DNA of 64,000 nucleotides from Gemmobacter caeruleus (GTDB taxonomy: Bacteria; Pseudomonadota; Alphaproteobacteria; Rhodobacterales; Rhodobacteraceae). The position numbers and the translations under genes were made by a program. Where the stretch lies: the NCBI RefSeq assembly GCF_008271655.1, contig NZ_VKKX01000011.1, forward strand, positions 372,001 through 436,000, in the 5' to 3' direction. The notes under the pieces are model-generated. The model was not told the origin of the DNA and did not search any database. It worked only from the letters and a program-made list of their open reading frames with translations. How positions within the stretch are numbered: position 1 is the first letter of the stretch; the number at the start of each line of letters is the position of its first letter. Below are positions 16,631-26,301 of the stretch, piece after piece.

Positions 16631-17667
16631 CAGTGCAGCTTCTCGAACGGGTCTTCGGGCACGTCCCGCTCGTTCCAGTCGAGCAGTTTCCAGGTGCGGG
16701 CCATATGTTCGGGCAGGGGGGCGGTGAAGGTCATTTCGGTCTTGAGGATCGGGTGTTCCACGGTCAGGCGGCGCGCGTGCAGATGCAGCTTGCGCGACAG
16801 ATCGCCCCCGGTGCCGGCGCCCCAGCCATCGCCCAGATTCTCGCTGTTCGACCCGCCATATTTGCCGTCGCCCAGAATGGGATGTCCCAGTTCCGCCATA
16901 TGCGCGCGCAGCTGGTGGGTGCGGCCGGTGATCGGCTCCAGCGCCATCCAGCTCAGCCGGCTGCCGAGGAACCAGAGCGTGAAATAATCGGTCTGGGCTC
17001 GCTTGGCATCGGGGTGATCGGCCATCTTGGCGGGGTGGATGCAGATCATCTTTTCCTGATCGCCGCGCCCGCCGCCCTTCATCAGACCATATTTGATGCT
17101 GCCCTGTTTCGGCTGCGGCACGCCCGCGACCACCGCCCAATAGATCTTGCGGGTGTTGCGGTGGCGGAATGCCTCGGACAGGGCGCGGGCGACGCGATCG
17201 GTGCGCGCAAGAACCAGCACGCCCGAGGTATCCTTATCCAGCCGATGCACCAGTTTGGGCCGGTCCTTGTAGCCGAATTTCAGCGCCTCGGTCAGGCCAT
17301 CGACATGCCGGTCGCCCTGACCCGAGCCCCCTTGCGAGGGCAGGCCCGGCGGCTTGTTCAGCACGATCATGTGTTCGTCTTTGAAGATGATGCAGTTCTG
17401 GATCATCCTGGCATCGGCCGCGCTGACGCCATCGGCGCGCGGGCGGCTGGGGGCCTCGGCCTCGGGCAGGGGAGGGACGCGGATCACCATGCCGGGGGCG
17501 ACGCGATCGGCGGCCTTGGCGCGGGCGCCATCGACACGCACCTGGCCGGTGCGGCACATCTTTTCCACCGCGCCCTGGGTCACCTGCGGAAAGCGGCGCT
17601 TGAACCAGCGGTCGAGCCGCTGCTCGCCCTCATCCGCCGAGACCGTCAGAAGTTTCACGCCGCTCAT
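16630..17667 (-). CDS. RluA-family 23S rRNA pseudouridine synthase (RluC/RluD-like)
   Basis: Isomerises uridine to pseudouridine in RNA. An N-terminal S4-like RNA-binding region (QRLDRWFKRRFPQVTQGAVEK) precedes the catalytic domain with HRLDKDTSGVLVLAR (about residues 143-157), where the aspartate is catalytic, and GRTHQLRAHMAELGHPI. The length is 345 residues. The start at 17667 overlaps the crcB stop by 4 bases. Domain architecture favours RluC, but the exact target uridines cannot be assigned by eye. Confidence 0.9.
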   Translation of the reverse strand: MSGVKLLTVSADEGEQRLDRWFKRRFPQVTQGAVEKMCRTGQVRVDGARAKAADRVAPGMVIRVPPLPEAEAPSRPRADGVSAADARMIQNCIIFKDEHMIVLNKPPGLPSQGGSGQGDRHVDGLTEALKFGYKDRPKLVHRLDKDTSGVLVLARTDRVARALSEAFRHRNTRKIYWAVVAGVPQPKQGSIKYGLMKGGGRGDQEKMICIHPAKMADHPDAKRAQTDYFTLWFLGSRLSWMALEPITGRTHQLRAHMAELGHPILGDGKYGGSNSENLGDGWGAGTGGDLSRKLHLHARRLTVEHPILKTEMTFTAPLPEHMARTWKLLDWNERDVPEDPFEKLH

Positions 17668-18023
17668 GTCAGGCTCCGGGTCAGTTGGGCGGCCAGCGCA
17701 AAGGCCGCAAGGGACAGCAGGACCGAGGCCCCGACATACAGCACCGCCTGCACCGTCTGGCCGCGCTGCATCAGCGCCATGGTGTCCATTGAAAAGGCGG
17801 AAAAGGTGGTAAATCCGCCCAGGCAGCCGGTCATCAGCAGGGGGGCGAGGGCCTGGTGCCCGCGATGCGCCAGCCAGACCATCAGCGCCCCCATCAGCGC
17901 CGAGCCAAGGATGTTCACCACCAGCGTATGCCACGGAAACCCGCCGCGCGACAGCGTCAGGTTCACGCCGTAGCGCAGGCTGGCGCCAATCGCGCCGCCC
18001 AGGGCCACCTGCACCAGGCTCAT
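17664..18023 (-). CDS. crcB: Fluoride ion transporter CrcB/FluC
   Basis: Small inner-membrane fluoride channel that works as a dual-topology dimer. Four hydrophobic segments in 119 residues and the signature GGFTTFSAFSMD (about residues 73-84) identify the family. It overlaps engB and the pseudouridine synthase gene by 4 bases on each side, so it is translated as part of the operon. I see no fluoride riboswitch, and an internal operon position would not suit one. Confidence 0.94.
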   Translation of the reverse strand: MSLVQVALGGAIGASLRYGVNLTLSRGGFPWHTLVVNILGSALMGALMVWLAHRGHQALAPLLMTGCLGGFTTFSAFSMDTMALMQRGQTVQAVLYVGASVLLSLAAFALAAQLTRSLT

Positions 18024-18670
18024 TCCAGCCCCGCGATGATGGCGCGCAGCGTCTCGATCCCGTCGCCCTTTTCGGAACTCGTCATCACGATTTCCGGATA
18101 GGCGGCCGGGTGTTTCGCCAGCGCCGCGCGCACTTGATCCAGGTTCTTTTCCCGTTCAGGACGCGACAGCTTGTCCATCTTGGTCATCACGACCTGAAAG
18201 GTGACGGCGGATTTGTCGAGCAGGGTCAGGATCTCGTCATCGACGGCCTTCACGCCATGGCGCGAATCGATCAGCACGAAGGCCCTCCGCAGCGTCTGGC
18301 GGCCTTGCAGATACTGTTTCAGCAGGGCCTGCCATTTCTGCACCGTGGCGACCGGCGCCTCTGCGAAGCCATAGCCAGGCAGGTCCACCAGATAGCGGCT
18401 TTCGCCCAGTGAGAAATAGTTGATCTCTTGTGTGCGCCCCGGTGTGTTGGAGGCGCGCGCGAGGTTCTTGCGCGTGGTCAGCGCATTGATCAGGCTGGAT
18501 TTTCCGACATTTGACCGGCCGGCGAAGCAGACCTCGATCCGGTCCGCCGGCGGCAGGCCCGACATGGCGACCACGCCTTTGACGAAATCCACCGGGCCCG
18601 CGAACATCAGCCGCCCGCGTTCGCGGGCGAATTCGTCAGGCTCGGGCGCCAGGGGGAAGGGAAGGCTCAT
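18020..18670 (-). CDS. engB: Ribosome biogenesis GTP-binding protein EngB (YihA/YsxC)
   Basis: GTPase needed for large-subunit assembly. The G1 motif GRSNVGKSSLI (about residues 51-61), G2-region NTPGRTQEINYF, G3 DLPGYGFAEA and G4 TKMDKL are all intact. The length of 216 residues is normal. It lies between the MOSC gene and crcB with 4-base overlaps. The yidC-MOSC-engB order is common in Rhodobacterales. Confidence 0.96.
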   Translation of the reverse strand: MSLPFPLAPEPDEFARERGRLMFAGPVDFVKGVVAMSGLPPADRIEVCFAGRSNVGKSSLINALTTRKNLARASNTPGRTQEINYFSLGESRYLVDLPGYGFAEAPVATVQKWQALLKQYLQGRQTLRRAFVLIDSRHGVKAVDDEILTLLDKSAVTFQVVMTKMDKLSRPEREKNLDQVRAALAKHPAAYPEIVMTSSEKGDGIETLRAIIAGLE

Positions 18671-19413
18671 AGCAGTTCAACCTCTTGTCCGAGGGCGATC
18701 TCGCCCCCTTCGATGACCTCGGCGTAAAGCCCGAAATCCTGATGCCCATAGCCGGTTTCCAGCGCAGCGAGCGTATCGCCGCGCGGCAGGCCGGTTTCGA
18801 CATCCACCGTCGTCGCCTTGCAGCGGGTGATGCGTTCGCGCAGTTCCAGCACCGTCGCGCCAATCCGCACGCGGCGGCCCAGCATCTCCCATTCGGCCCA
18901 GGGCGCCCAGCCCTCGACCCAGAGATTGCCGCGGAAACGGTGCGGCGACAGCGGCAGGCCCATCCGCGCCGAAAGATCGCCCAGCGAGGCCAGGTTCAGC
19001 ACCGAGACCGAGGGCCAGGCGCTGTCGGTCATGGCGCGATCGGCACTGACGATGCGCGCGGGCTGCGCGCGTTCGGGCGGGTTCAGCGGCGTGACCCAAT
19101 CCAGAAAGCGCGGCAGGTCTTCGGCGGCGTCGGGGCGGATCGTGATCTCGCCACGTTCGGGGTGGCGCAGCGTGACGCGGCGCGCTTCCTCGTCCAGGGT
19201 GCAGGTGATCGCCATCAGGGCAGGGGCCTTGGCCCCCCGGGCGAAGTTGACGCAGGGGCTCCAGCCCTCGCGCAGCTTTGCAGCCTCATGTGCGACGGCC
19301 CAGGCCCTGTCCCAGGGCAGGCCCTCGCCCGCCAAAAGCCGAACGGACGCGAGGTCTTCGCGTCCGTGGCTCTTGATCGGGTGACGGCAGATCAGGGAAA
19401 GCCGTGCCGTCAT
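18667..19413 (-). CDS. MOSC domain-containing protein
   Basis: MOSC domains handle sulfur or the molybdenum cofactor; the exact role of this one is unknown. The N-terminal beta-barrel part shows HPIKSHGREDL, and the MOSC core contains RFRGNLWVEG (about residues 160-169) and RCKATTVDVETG with the conserved cysteine. The length is 248 residues. It starts at 19413 within the stop of yidC (4-base overlap). Physical coupling to yidC and engB is conserved but has no obvious functional explanation. Confidence 0.88.
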   Translation of the reverse strand: MTARLSLICRHPIKSHGREDLASVRLLAGEGLPWDRAWAVAHEAAKLREGWSPCVNFARGAKAPALMAITCTLDEEARRVTLRHPERGEITIRPDAAEDLPRFLDWVTPLNPPERAQPARIVSADRAMTDSAWPSVSVLNLASLGDLSARMGLPLSPHRFRGNLWVEGWAPWAEWEMLGRRVRIGATVLELRERITRCKATTVDVETGLPRGDTLAALETGYGHQDFGLYAEVIEGGEIALGQEVELL

Positions 19414-21260
19414 TTCTTGCCTTTCACCGGGGCCTTGGCGGCGGCAGGCTTCTTGCCGAACCCCGCCTTGATATTGCCAAAGATATCCGGCCGGTGCCCG
19501 TGGCTGCGCATGATGGCATATTGCTGGATGAAGGTGATGGTGTTGTTGGTGATCCAGTACAGCACCAGCCCGCTGGCGAAACTGCCCAGCATGAACATGA
19601 AGACCCAGGGCATCCAGGCAAAGACCATGGCCTGCGCCGGGTCGGTGGGCGCGGGGTTCAGCTTTTGTTGCAGCCACATCGAGATGCCGAGCAGGATCGG
19701 CAGCAGCCCGATGAAGATGGTGGCCATCAGCGAGGGATGCGCCGGCGCCGCCCAGGGCAGCAGGCCGAACAGGTTGAACAGCGACGAGGGATCGGGCGCA
19801 GACAGGTCGCGCAGCCAGCCGAAGAACGGCGCCTGGCGCAGTTCGAGCGTGACGAAGATCACCTTGTAAAGGCTGAAGAAGATCGGAATTTGCAGGAAGA
19901 TCGGCAGACAGCCCGCAGCCGGGTTGACCTTCTTGTCCTTGTAAAGCTGCATCATTTCCTTTTGCAGCTTGGCCTTGTCGTCCCCCGCGCGTTCCTTCAG
20001 CGCCTCCATCTCGGGCTGAAGCTCTTTCATCCGGGCCATGGAGACATAGGATTTGTAGGCGAGCGGCAGCACGATCAGCTTCAGCACGAAGGTCAGCGCG
20101 ATGATCGCGAGGCCCATATTGCCGATCCAGCCATGCAGCAGGTGCAGCACCCAGAAGATCGGTTTGGTGAAGAAGAAGAACCAGCCCCAGTCGATCGAGT
20201 CGATGAAACCGCCAATCTGCGGGCGCGCCGGGTCGGCCTTCATGCCGAACAGGCCCTCCAGCAGGCTGGGGTCGTTCTGGTAGTTGCGGATGGTTTCCCA
20301 TTCCTTCGCGCCGGCGAACAGCTGCGAGGTCACCTCGGCGCTGGCGCCGGGGGCGACGGTCAGCGCCGGCAGGCGCGTCTCGGTTTGGTAGATCGACGAG
20401 CGCGGATCGTATTTCATGACCGCGGTGAAGGGTTTGCCCTGTTCGGGCACCAGCACGGTCATCCAGTATTTGTCGGTAAAGCCCAGCCAGCCGTCCTTGC
20501 CGGCCTCCAGCACCTCGGCCTGCGCGCCCTCGCGCTCCACCAGCGGCAGCTCGTCCAGCGCCTTGTATTTCACCTCTTGCAGCGTGCCGTCCACACGGCC
20601 CACGACGCCCTCATGCAGCACATAGAAGTTTTGCAGATCGGCGGGTTTGCCGTGGCGGGCGACGACGCCATAGGGTTGCAGCGTCACCGGGGCGGCGCCG
20701 TCATTCTGCACCGCGTCGGTGATGGCGAACATGTAATGGTCGTCGATCGTCAGGGTGCGGGTAAAGGTCAGGCCCTTGCCATTCTGCCATTGCAGCTTGA
20801 CCGGCTGGCCCGGGGCCAAGGTGCTGCCCTCGACCTGGGTCCATTCGGTCGCGGCGCCGGGGGCGTCGGTCGCCTCCAGCGTGCCGCCCGCCGACCAGCC
20901 GTAAAGCGCATAATAGGCGTGATCTTCGCCGACCGGGGACAGCAGGCGCACGGTCTCGGCATTGGCGTCGAGGCTGACCTTGTAGCCTTTCAGTTTCAGA
21001 TCGTCGATCCGCCCGCCCAGCAGCGAGATGGAACCTTCGAGCCGCGGCGTGTCGATCGCGAGGCGCGGTGCCTGCGGCACGGCGGCGACGGCAGCGGTGG
21101 CCGGTGCGGTCGTCGGGGCCGGGGTCACGGGCTGAACTTGCGCGGCGGGTGCGTTCGGGTCAACCGAGGGTTCCGGCGGCGGGAACAGCCAGAACCAGCC
21201 CAGGATCACAAGGAAACTGAGCACGGTTGCCAGAATGAGATTCTTGTTCTGATCTTCCAT
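19410..21260 (-). CDS. yidC: Membrane protein insertase YidC
   Basis: Inserts proteins into the inner membrane alone or with SecYEG. The N-terminal signal anchor (NLILATVLSFLVILGWFWLF) is followed by a large periplasmic domain and the conserved membrane core with MGLAIIALTFVLKLIVLPL and the cytoplasmic hairpin SYVSMARMKELQPEMEALKE. About 616 residues is the Gram-negative length. I use ATG 21260 (MEDQNKN, matching the family); an ATG two codons upstream is possible, but a GGCGGG lies better for 21260. It heads the operon running down to atp12. Confidence 0.95.
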   Translation of the reverse strand: MEDQNKNLILATVLSFLVILGWFWLFPPPEPSVDPNAPAAQVQPVTPAPTTAPATAAVAAVPQAPRLAIDTPRLEGSISLLGGRIDDLKLKGYKVSLDANAETVRLLSPVGEDHAYYALYGWSAGGTLEATDAPGAATEWTQVEGSTLAPGQPVKLQWQNGKGLTFTRTLTIDDHYMFAITDAVQNDGAAPVTLQPYGVVARHGKPADLQNFYVLHEGVVGRVDGTLQEVKYKALDELPLVEREGAQAEVLEAGKDGWLGFTDKYWMTVLVPEQGKPFTAVMKYDPRSSIYQTETRLPALTVAPGASAEVTSQLFAGAKEWETIRNYQNDPSLLEGLFGMKADPARPQIGGFIDSIDWGWFFFFTKPIFWVLHLLHGWIGNMGLAIIALTFVLKLIVLPLAYKSYVSMARMKELQPEMEALKERAGDDKAKLQKEMMQLYKDKKVNPAAGCLPIFLQIPIFFSLYKVIFVTLELRQAPFFGWLRDLSAPDPSSLFNLFGLLPWAAPAHPSLMATIFIGLLPILLGISMWLQQKLNPAPTDPAQAMVFAWMPWVFMFMLGSFASGLVLYWITNNTITFIQQYAIMRSHGHRPDIFGNIKAGFGKKPAAAKAPVKGKK

Positions 21261-21425
21261 CCGCATGCCCGCCGTTATTTGGAGCTTGCCCGTCTTCGGG
21301 TCAGGCGTGGTTCAACAGAAGGGGGGCGCAAAGGTCAAGCGCTTTCGCATCCCGGGCGGGCGGGTTCGGCCCGCTGCGGGCGGGAAATGGCGTGGCGGGG
21401 CCGGGCGGCGCGCTGCGCGGCACCC

Positions 21426-22970
21426 TCAGGCAAGGCGGCTGGCGCGGCGCAGCTTGCTGCCCGCGCCGCTGCGGCGGGCCAGCATCCATTCCGAGGCCTG
21501 GTCGAAGGTCATCGGTTTCGCGATGCCGAATCCCTGCACCTGACCGCAGCCCATGGTCTGCAACTGCGCCAGTTCCGCGGGCGTTTCCACCCCTTCGGCC
21601 AGGGTTTCGAGATCGAATTTCTCGGCCATCGACAGGATGGCGCCGACGATGCGTTGCTGTTCGCGGTCACTGTCCACATGGCTGACAAAGCTGCGGTCGA
21701 TCTTCAGCCGCCGCACGGCAAAGCGGCGGATATTGGTGATCGAGGCGTGACCGGTGCCGAAATCGTCAAGGTCGATGCCGCAGCCCAGCCGCGACAGCGC
21801 CGCGATATTGCGCACCAGGATATCGTCATCCGAGGCGGCGATCACGCTTTCCAGAATCTCCACGCAGAGCCGCGACGGCGGCAGATCGAAACGATCAAGT
21901 TCCCATTGCAGCTTTTCCACCAGGCGCGGATTGCGCAGTTCCGCGGCCGAGAAGTTGACGCCGATCGTGCCCACCGGCAGCCCGGCGCGATCCCAACGGG
22001 TCAGTGCGGTCAGCGCATGAAACAGCATGATCTCGGCCAGCCGCTCCGACAGGCCGGCATCACCGATTGCGGGCAGGAATTCGCCGGGGGGGATGATGCC
22101 GCGTTCGGGGTGATGCCAGCGCGCCAGGGCCTCGAACCCGGTAACGGCGCCCGTGCGGGCGTCGATCTGAGGCTGGAAATGCGCAAGGATCTGGCCTTCA
22201 TCCAGGGCAGATTCCAGCGTCGCACGCATCGCATCGCGTTCCGCGCGCTTCGATGGCATGTCGGGCGACCAGACCCGGATTGCGCCGGGGCCGTTGCGCA
22301 AGGCCTCGTCCGCGGCGATCTGGGCGGCGTTCAGCAGGGCATGGCCCGTGGCATCGGGCGCCGCGCTGCCCAGGCAGAATCCGATGGAACAGGTGACATA
22401 GATTCGCGCCGCGTTGAGGCTGATCGGCGCTGAGAGGCTGGCCTGCAACCGTGCCGCCAATTGCACCAGCGTTTCCAGATCGAGCCGTTTCTGCGGGGCC
22501 AGCACCACGGCCAGCCCCCCGCCCTCCAGCCGGGCGACGACATCGCCGCCGCGCAGCGCGGCGCATAGCCGTTCGGCGCTGCGCGACAGGATTTCGGCCT
22601 GGGTTGCGCGGCCATGGCGATCGAGCAGCGTCTCTGCCTCGTCGAACTGGATGACCAGACAGCCGGTTTGCAGCCCCGAGACGGGGAGGTCGCGCAGGAT
22701 GCGATCCATCGCGCTGAGCAGTTGCGGTCGCAGGGCGAGGCCGGCCTCGAAATCAGGCAGATGGGCAGAAATGCCGGATTCCTCCCGCGGGTTGCCCTGG
22801 CCCAGCATCAGCACCAGCGGCGCCAGCAGCGCCACGACCAGCAGCGCGCCTTCCCCGAACAGCCAGAAGGCAGCCAGCATCAGGGCCGGCAAGGCCGCCC
22901 AGATTTCCCGCCGCCCCAACAGGTGCCACAACCCCTGCCACAGGTCCAGCCGTCGCGCCCAACCGCCCAT
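21426..22970 (-). CDS. Membrane-anchored EAL cyclic-di-GMP phosphodiesterase with degenerate GGDEF domain
   Basis: The N-terminus has two hydrophobic segments (about residues 25-55). A GGDEF-like domain follows, but the active motif is replaced by RLEGGGLAVVL, so diguanylate cyclase activity is unlikely. The EAL domain is complete: FEALARW, the ILES glutamate, IDLDDFGTG, the KIDRSFV lysine and ETLAEGVET. Phosphodiesterase activity is therefore expected. The length is 514 residues. The start at 22970 is supported by GGAGG 8 bases upstream. It is a single gene between yidC and ttcA. Confidence 0.9.
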   Translation of the reverse strand: MGGWARRLDLWQGLWHLLGRREIWAALPALMLAAFWLFGEGALLVVALLAPLVLMLGQGNPREESGISAHLPDFEAGLALRPQLLSAMDRILRDLPVSGLQTGCLVIQFDEAETLLDRHGRATQAEILSRSAERLCAALRGGDVVARLEGGGLAVVLAPQKRLDLETLVQLAARLQASLSAPISLNAARIYVTCSIGFCLGSAAPDATGHALLNAAQIAADEALRNGPGAIRVWSPDMPSKRAERDAMRATLESALDEGQILAHFQPQIDARTGAVTGFEALARWHHPERGIIPPGEFLPAIGDAGLSERLAEIMLFHALTALTRWDRAGLPVGTIGVNFSAAELRNPRLVEKLQWELDRFDLPPSRLCVEILESVIAASDDDILVRNIAALSRLGCGIDLDDFGTGHASITNIRRFAVRRLKIDRSFVSHVDSDREQQRIVGAILSMAEKFDLETLAEGVETPAELAQLQTMGCGQVQGFGIAKPMTFDQASEWMLARRSGAGSKLRRASRLA

Positions 22971-23045
22971 TTCATGCCTCCTGCCGAAGCCGGGCACGCA
23001 GCACCCGGATGAGGGCACGCTAAGCGACTCATCCGGAACGGGAAG

Positions 23046-23942
23046 TTAATGCGCCTCGCGCAAGTTCCTAAGATTTTCGCTAATTGTTCCGGTTTCGGGA
23101 GCGGCGCCGCGCATCAGCCCGGCGAAATCAAAGATCGACGGATCGAGCAGATGCGAAGGGCGTGCATTCATCAGCGCGCGGAACATGACCTGCCGCCGCC
23201 CGGGGCTGCGTGCCTCCCAGCCATCCAGTAATTGCTTGACCTGCTGGCGCTGCAAACCTTCCTGGCTGCCGCAGAGATCGCAGGGGATGATGGGATAGTT
23301 CATCGCCCGGGCGAAACGGTCGCAATCGGCCTCGGCCACGAAGGCCAGCGGGCGATAGACGAACAGGTCGCCCTCTTCGTTCAACAGCTTGGGCGGCATC
23401 GTCGCCAGCCGGCCCCCGTGGAACAGGTTCATGAAAAATGTTTCGAGAATGTCGTCGCGGTGATGCCCCAGCACCACGGCGGAACACCCTTCCTCGCGGG
23501 CGATTCGGTAAAGATTGCCGCGCCGCAGCCGCGAACACAGGCTGCACATCGTCTTGCCCGGGCCGATCTTGTCCATCACGACCGAATAGGTGTCCTGGTA
23601 TTCGATGCGATGCGTGACGCCCATCCGCGACAGGAATTCCGGCAGGACCGTGGCGGGAAAGTTCGGCTGCCCCTGATCGAGGTTGCAGGCCAGCAGATCG
23701 ACCGGCAACAGGCCGCGCCACTGCAATTCATGCAGCACGGCGAGCAAGGTATAGCTGTCCTTCCCGCCCGACAGGCAGACCAGCCAGCGCGCGCCGCGTT
23801 CGATCATGCCGTAATGGTCGATCGCCTCGCGCACCTCGCGCACCAGCCGCTTGCGCAGCTTGCGGAATTCGGTGCCGGTCGGGGCGCCGTGGAACAGCGG
23901 ATGGATGTCATCCCCGATATCGGCCAGATCGTCCATGGTCAT
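23046..23942 (-). CDS. ttcA: tRNA 2-thiocytidine(32) synthetase TtcA
   Basis: Thiolates cytidine 32 in some tRNAs. The PP-loop ATP site [12 protein letters not shown] (about residues 56-67) and paired cysteine motifs [10 protein letters not shown] (about 135) and CDLCGSQEG (about 226), which hold the Fe-S cluster, are present. The length is 298 residues. The start overlaps the map stop by 4 bases; an internal ATG two codons later is also possible. map and ttcA probably form a two-gene operon. Confidence 0.95.
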   Translation of the reverse strand: MTMDDLADIGDDIHPLFHGAPTGTEFRKLRKRLVREVREAIDHYGMIERGARWLVCLSGGKDSYTLLAVLHELQWRGLLPVDLLACNLDQGQPNFPATVLPEFLSRMGVTHRIEYQDTYSVVMDKIGPGKTMCSLCSRLRRGNLYRIAREEGCSAVVLGHHRDDILETFFMNLFHGGRLATMPPKLLNEEGDLFVYRPLAFVAEADCDRFARAMNYPIIPCDLCGSQEGLQRQQVKQLLDGWEARSPGRRQVMFRALMNARPSHLLDPSIFDFAGLMRGAAPETGTISENLRNLREAH

Positions 23943-24748
23943 TCCCAGGTGCGAAAGAACTTGTCCGCCGGCGACAGGGTGAAAATCTCGCAGCCCGTCG
24001 CGGTGACGCCGATCGAATGTTCGTATTGCGCCGAAAGCGACTTGTCGCGGGTGACGGCGGTCCAGTCATCGGCCAGAACCTTGGTCTCGGGGCGGCCCAG
24101 ATTGACCATGGGTTCGATGGTGAAAAACATGCCCTCTTCCAGCACCGGGCCAGATCCCGCGCGGCCGTAATGCAGCACGTTCGGCGGCGCATGGAACACC
24201 CGGCCAAGGCCGTGGCCGCAGAAATCGCGCACCACGCTCATGCGGTTGGCCTCGACATAGGCCTGAATGGCAAAGCCGATATCGCCGAAAGTATTGCCGG
24301 GTTTCACGGCGGCGATGCCGCGCATCAGCGCTTCATGCGTGACCTCGATCAGGCGTTCGGCCTTGCGCGGCAGGGTGCCGGCGGCGAACATGCGGCTGGT
24401 GTCGCCATACCAGCCATCCACGATCACCGTCACGTCGATGTTCAGGATATCGCCATCGGCCAGAACCTTGCCGCCCGGAATGCCGTGACAGACCACATGG
24501 TTCACACTGATGCAGGAGGCGTGCTGATACCCCTTGTAGCCGATGGTGGCCGAAATGACGCCGCGGCGCGTCACCTCAGCGGTGATGAAGGCGTCAAGCT
24601 CGGCCGTGGTCGCGCCCGGCTTGACCAGCGGCGCCACGGCATCGAGGATCTCGGCCGCGACCTGACCCGCCGCGCGCATGCCGGCGAAATCCGCGTCCTC
24701 ATAGATGCGGATTCCGTCCTTGGTGATGCGGCCGCGCAATTCGTTCAC
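23939..24748 (-). CDS. map: Methionine aminopeptidase, type I
   Basis: Removes the initiator methionine. Metal-binding residues are seen in [19 protein letters not shown] (two aspartates), in [20 protein letters not shown] (histidine), in [10 protein letters not shown] (glutamate) and near the C-terminus EHSIGVT (glutamate). The length of 269 residues is the type I form without an N-terminal extension. It is divergent from the CinA-like gene. Confidence 0.96.
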   Translation of the reverse strand: MNELRGRITKDGIRIYEDADFAGMRAAGQVAAEILDAVAPLVKPGATTAELDAFITAEVTRRGVISATIGYKGYQHASCISVNHVVCHGIPGGKVLADGDILNIDVTVIVDGWYGDTSRMFAAGTLPRKAERLIEVTHEALMRGIAAVKPGNTFGDIGFAIQAYVEANRMSVVRDFCGHGLGRVFHAPPNVLHYGRAGSGPVLEEGMFFTIEPMVNLGRPETKVLADDWTAVTRDKSLSAQYEHSIGVTATGCEIFTLSPADKFFRTWE

Positions 24749-24868
24749 GGGATGCCCTTTCCTTGATTTCGGCCAGTAGATAAAGGCTGAAGGGACAAAA
24801 GACCAGAGGCAGGGATTTGATCCCCGCCCGCCGCCGCGCTAGCCTGCGCCGCAATGAGGGAGGCCGTG

Positions 24869-25597
24869 ATGACGAACCCAACCGCCGCAATGCTGGTGAT
24901 CGGCGATGAAATCCTCAGCGGGCGCACGCGCGACGGCAATACGCATTACCTTGCTGGGGAGCTGACGGCGCGTGGAATCCGCCTGATGGAGGCGCGCGTG
25001 GTCCCCGATGACCAGGCCGAGATCGTGGCCGCGCTGAATGCGTTGCGGGCGCGCTGGGATCATGTCTTCACCAGCGGCGGCATCGGGCCGACGCATGATG
25101 ACATCACCGCCGATGCGGTGGCGGCGGCGTTTGGCGTGGCGATCGACCACCGGGCCGACGCGCTGGCGCTGTTGCAGGCGCATTACGACCGAGCGGGGCA
25201 GGAATTCAACGCCGCCCGCCGCCGTATGGCGCGCATCCCCGAGGGCGCGCGGCTGATCGACAACCCGATCTCCACCGCGCCGGGCTTTAGCCTGGGCAAT
25301 GTGCATGTCATGGCCGGGGTGCCCAACATCTTTCAGGCCATGGTAGCGGGGGTGCTGGCGGGCATCGCCGGCGGTGCGCCCTTGCTGAGCCAGTCGCTGC
25401 GGGTGGACCGTGGCGAGGGCGAGATTGCCGGCCCCTTTGCCGATCTGGCGGCGGCCTTTCCCGATCTGTCGATGGGGTCTTATCCCTTTGTCCAGAATGG
25501 CGCCTATGGCACCAATCTGGTGATCCGCGGCACCGATCCGGGGCGGCTGGATGCGGCGATGCTGCGGTTGCAGGCGCTGTTCGGGGCCGGCCAATGA
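24869..25597 (+). CDS. CinA N-terminal / molybdopterin-binding domain protein
   Basis: Belongs to the MoaB/Mog-type fold used in CinA. It starts AAMLVIGDEILSGRTRDGN and carries the diagnostic TSGGIGPTHDDIT (about residues 66-78). It has 242 residues and lacks the C-terminal PncC amidase domain of full CinA, so it is the stand-alone form (COG1058-like); related stand-alone proteins may be nucleotide pyrophosphatases, but the role here is unknown. GAGGGAGG lies just upstream of the ATG at 24869. It overlaps the GNAT gene by 4 bases. Confidence 0.87.
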   Translation: MTNPTAAMLVIGDEILSGRTRDGNTHYLAGELTARGIRLMEARVVPDDQAEIVAALNALRARWDHVFTSGGIGPTHDDITADAVAAAFGVAIDHRADALALLQAHYDRAGQEFNAARRRMARIPEGARLIDNPISTAPGFSLGNVHVMAGVPNIFQAMVAGVLAGIAGGAPLLSQSLRVDRGEGEIAGPFADLAAAFPDLSMGSYPFVQNGAYGTNLVIRGTDPGRLDAAMLRLQALFGAGQ

Positions 25598-26301
25598 CGC
25601 CCGAAGCCCTGGCCGAAGCCATGGAGGCGACCTGGCCGCCGCGCCACAGCCGGCGTGTCGGGCCCTGGCGCATCCGCGAAGGCGCGGGCGGCGGTCAGCG
25701 CGTCAGCGCGGCCAGCGCCGAGGGCGACTGGCAGGAGGCCGACATTGCCCAGGCCGAGGCCGCGATGGAGGCTTTGGGGCAGGGGCGGCTCTGGGTCTTG
25801 CGCGCGGGGGAGGCGCGGCTGGATGCCGCGCTGGCGGCGCGGGGGTATCGTCGGCACGATCCGGTGGTCGCCTATGCCGCGCCGGTGGCCGCGCTGGCGG
25901 GCGAGGTCAGCCCGATGGCGGCCTTTGCCCATTGGCCGCCGCTGGCGATTGCCCGCGATCTCTGGGCCGAGGGCGGTATCGGCCCGGCCCGCATCGCGGT
26001 GATGGAGCGGGTCATCGGCCCCAAGACCGCCATTCTGGGCCGCACCCAGGATACGCCCTCGGGCGTGGCCTTTGTCGCGCTGCATGGCGATACCGCGATG
26101 CTGCATGCGCTGGAGGTGCGGCCCGATCTGCGTCGGCAAGGTTCCGCCCGCAACATCCTGTGTGCCGCAGCCAATTGGGCGCAAGATCAGGGCGCGGCGC
26201 GCCTTGCCCTGGTGGTGACCGAGCAGAATGCCGCCGCCCGGGCCTTGTATGAGCGGCTGGGGATGATAGCGGTCGGGCATTATCATTACCGGGTGATCTG
26301 A
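25594..26301 (+). CDS. GNAT-family N-acetyltransferase
   Basis: Acetyl-CoA-dependent acetyltransferase of unknown substrate. The acetyl-CoA loop is LEVRPDLRRQGSARNIL (about residues 171-187), followed by the family LVVTEQNAAARALYERLGM. The N-terminal half is poorly conserved. The length is 235 residues. It overlaps the CinA-like gene by 4 bases and shares its last base with the ATG of the OmpA-like gene, making a three-gene operon. Confidence 0.87.
   Translation: MTPEALAEAMEATWPPRHSRRVGPWRIREGAGGGQRVSAASAEGDWQEADIAQAEAAMEALGQGRLWVLRAGEARLDAALAARGYRRHDPVVAYAAPVAALAGEVSPMAAFAHWPPLAIARDLWAEGGIGPARIAVMERVIGPKTAILGRTQDTPSGVAFVALHGDTAMLHALEVRPDLRRQGSARNILCAAANWAQDQGAARLALVVTEQNAAARALYERLGMIAVGHYHYRVI

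Noticed and set aside
19404-22433. A 1009-codon open frame on the plus strand
   Set aside because: It lies wholly antisense to yidC and the EAL gene, whose protein motifs are unmistakable. Its translation is His/Gln/Arg-rich and low in conserved patterns, the usual antisense artefact of high-GC coding DNA.
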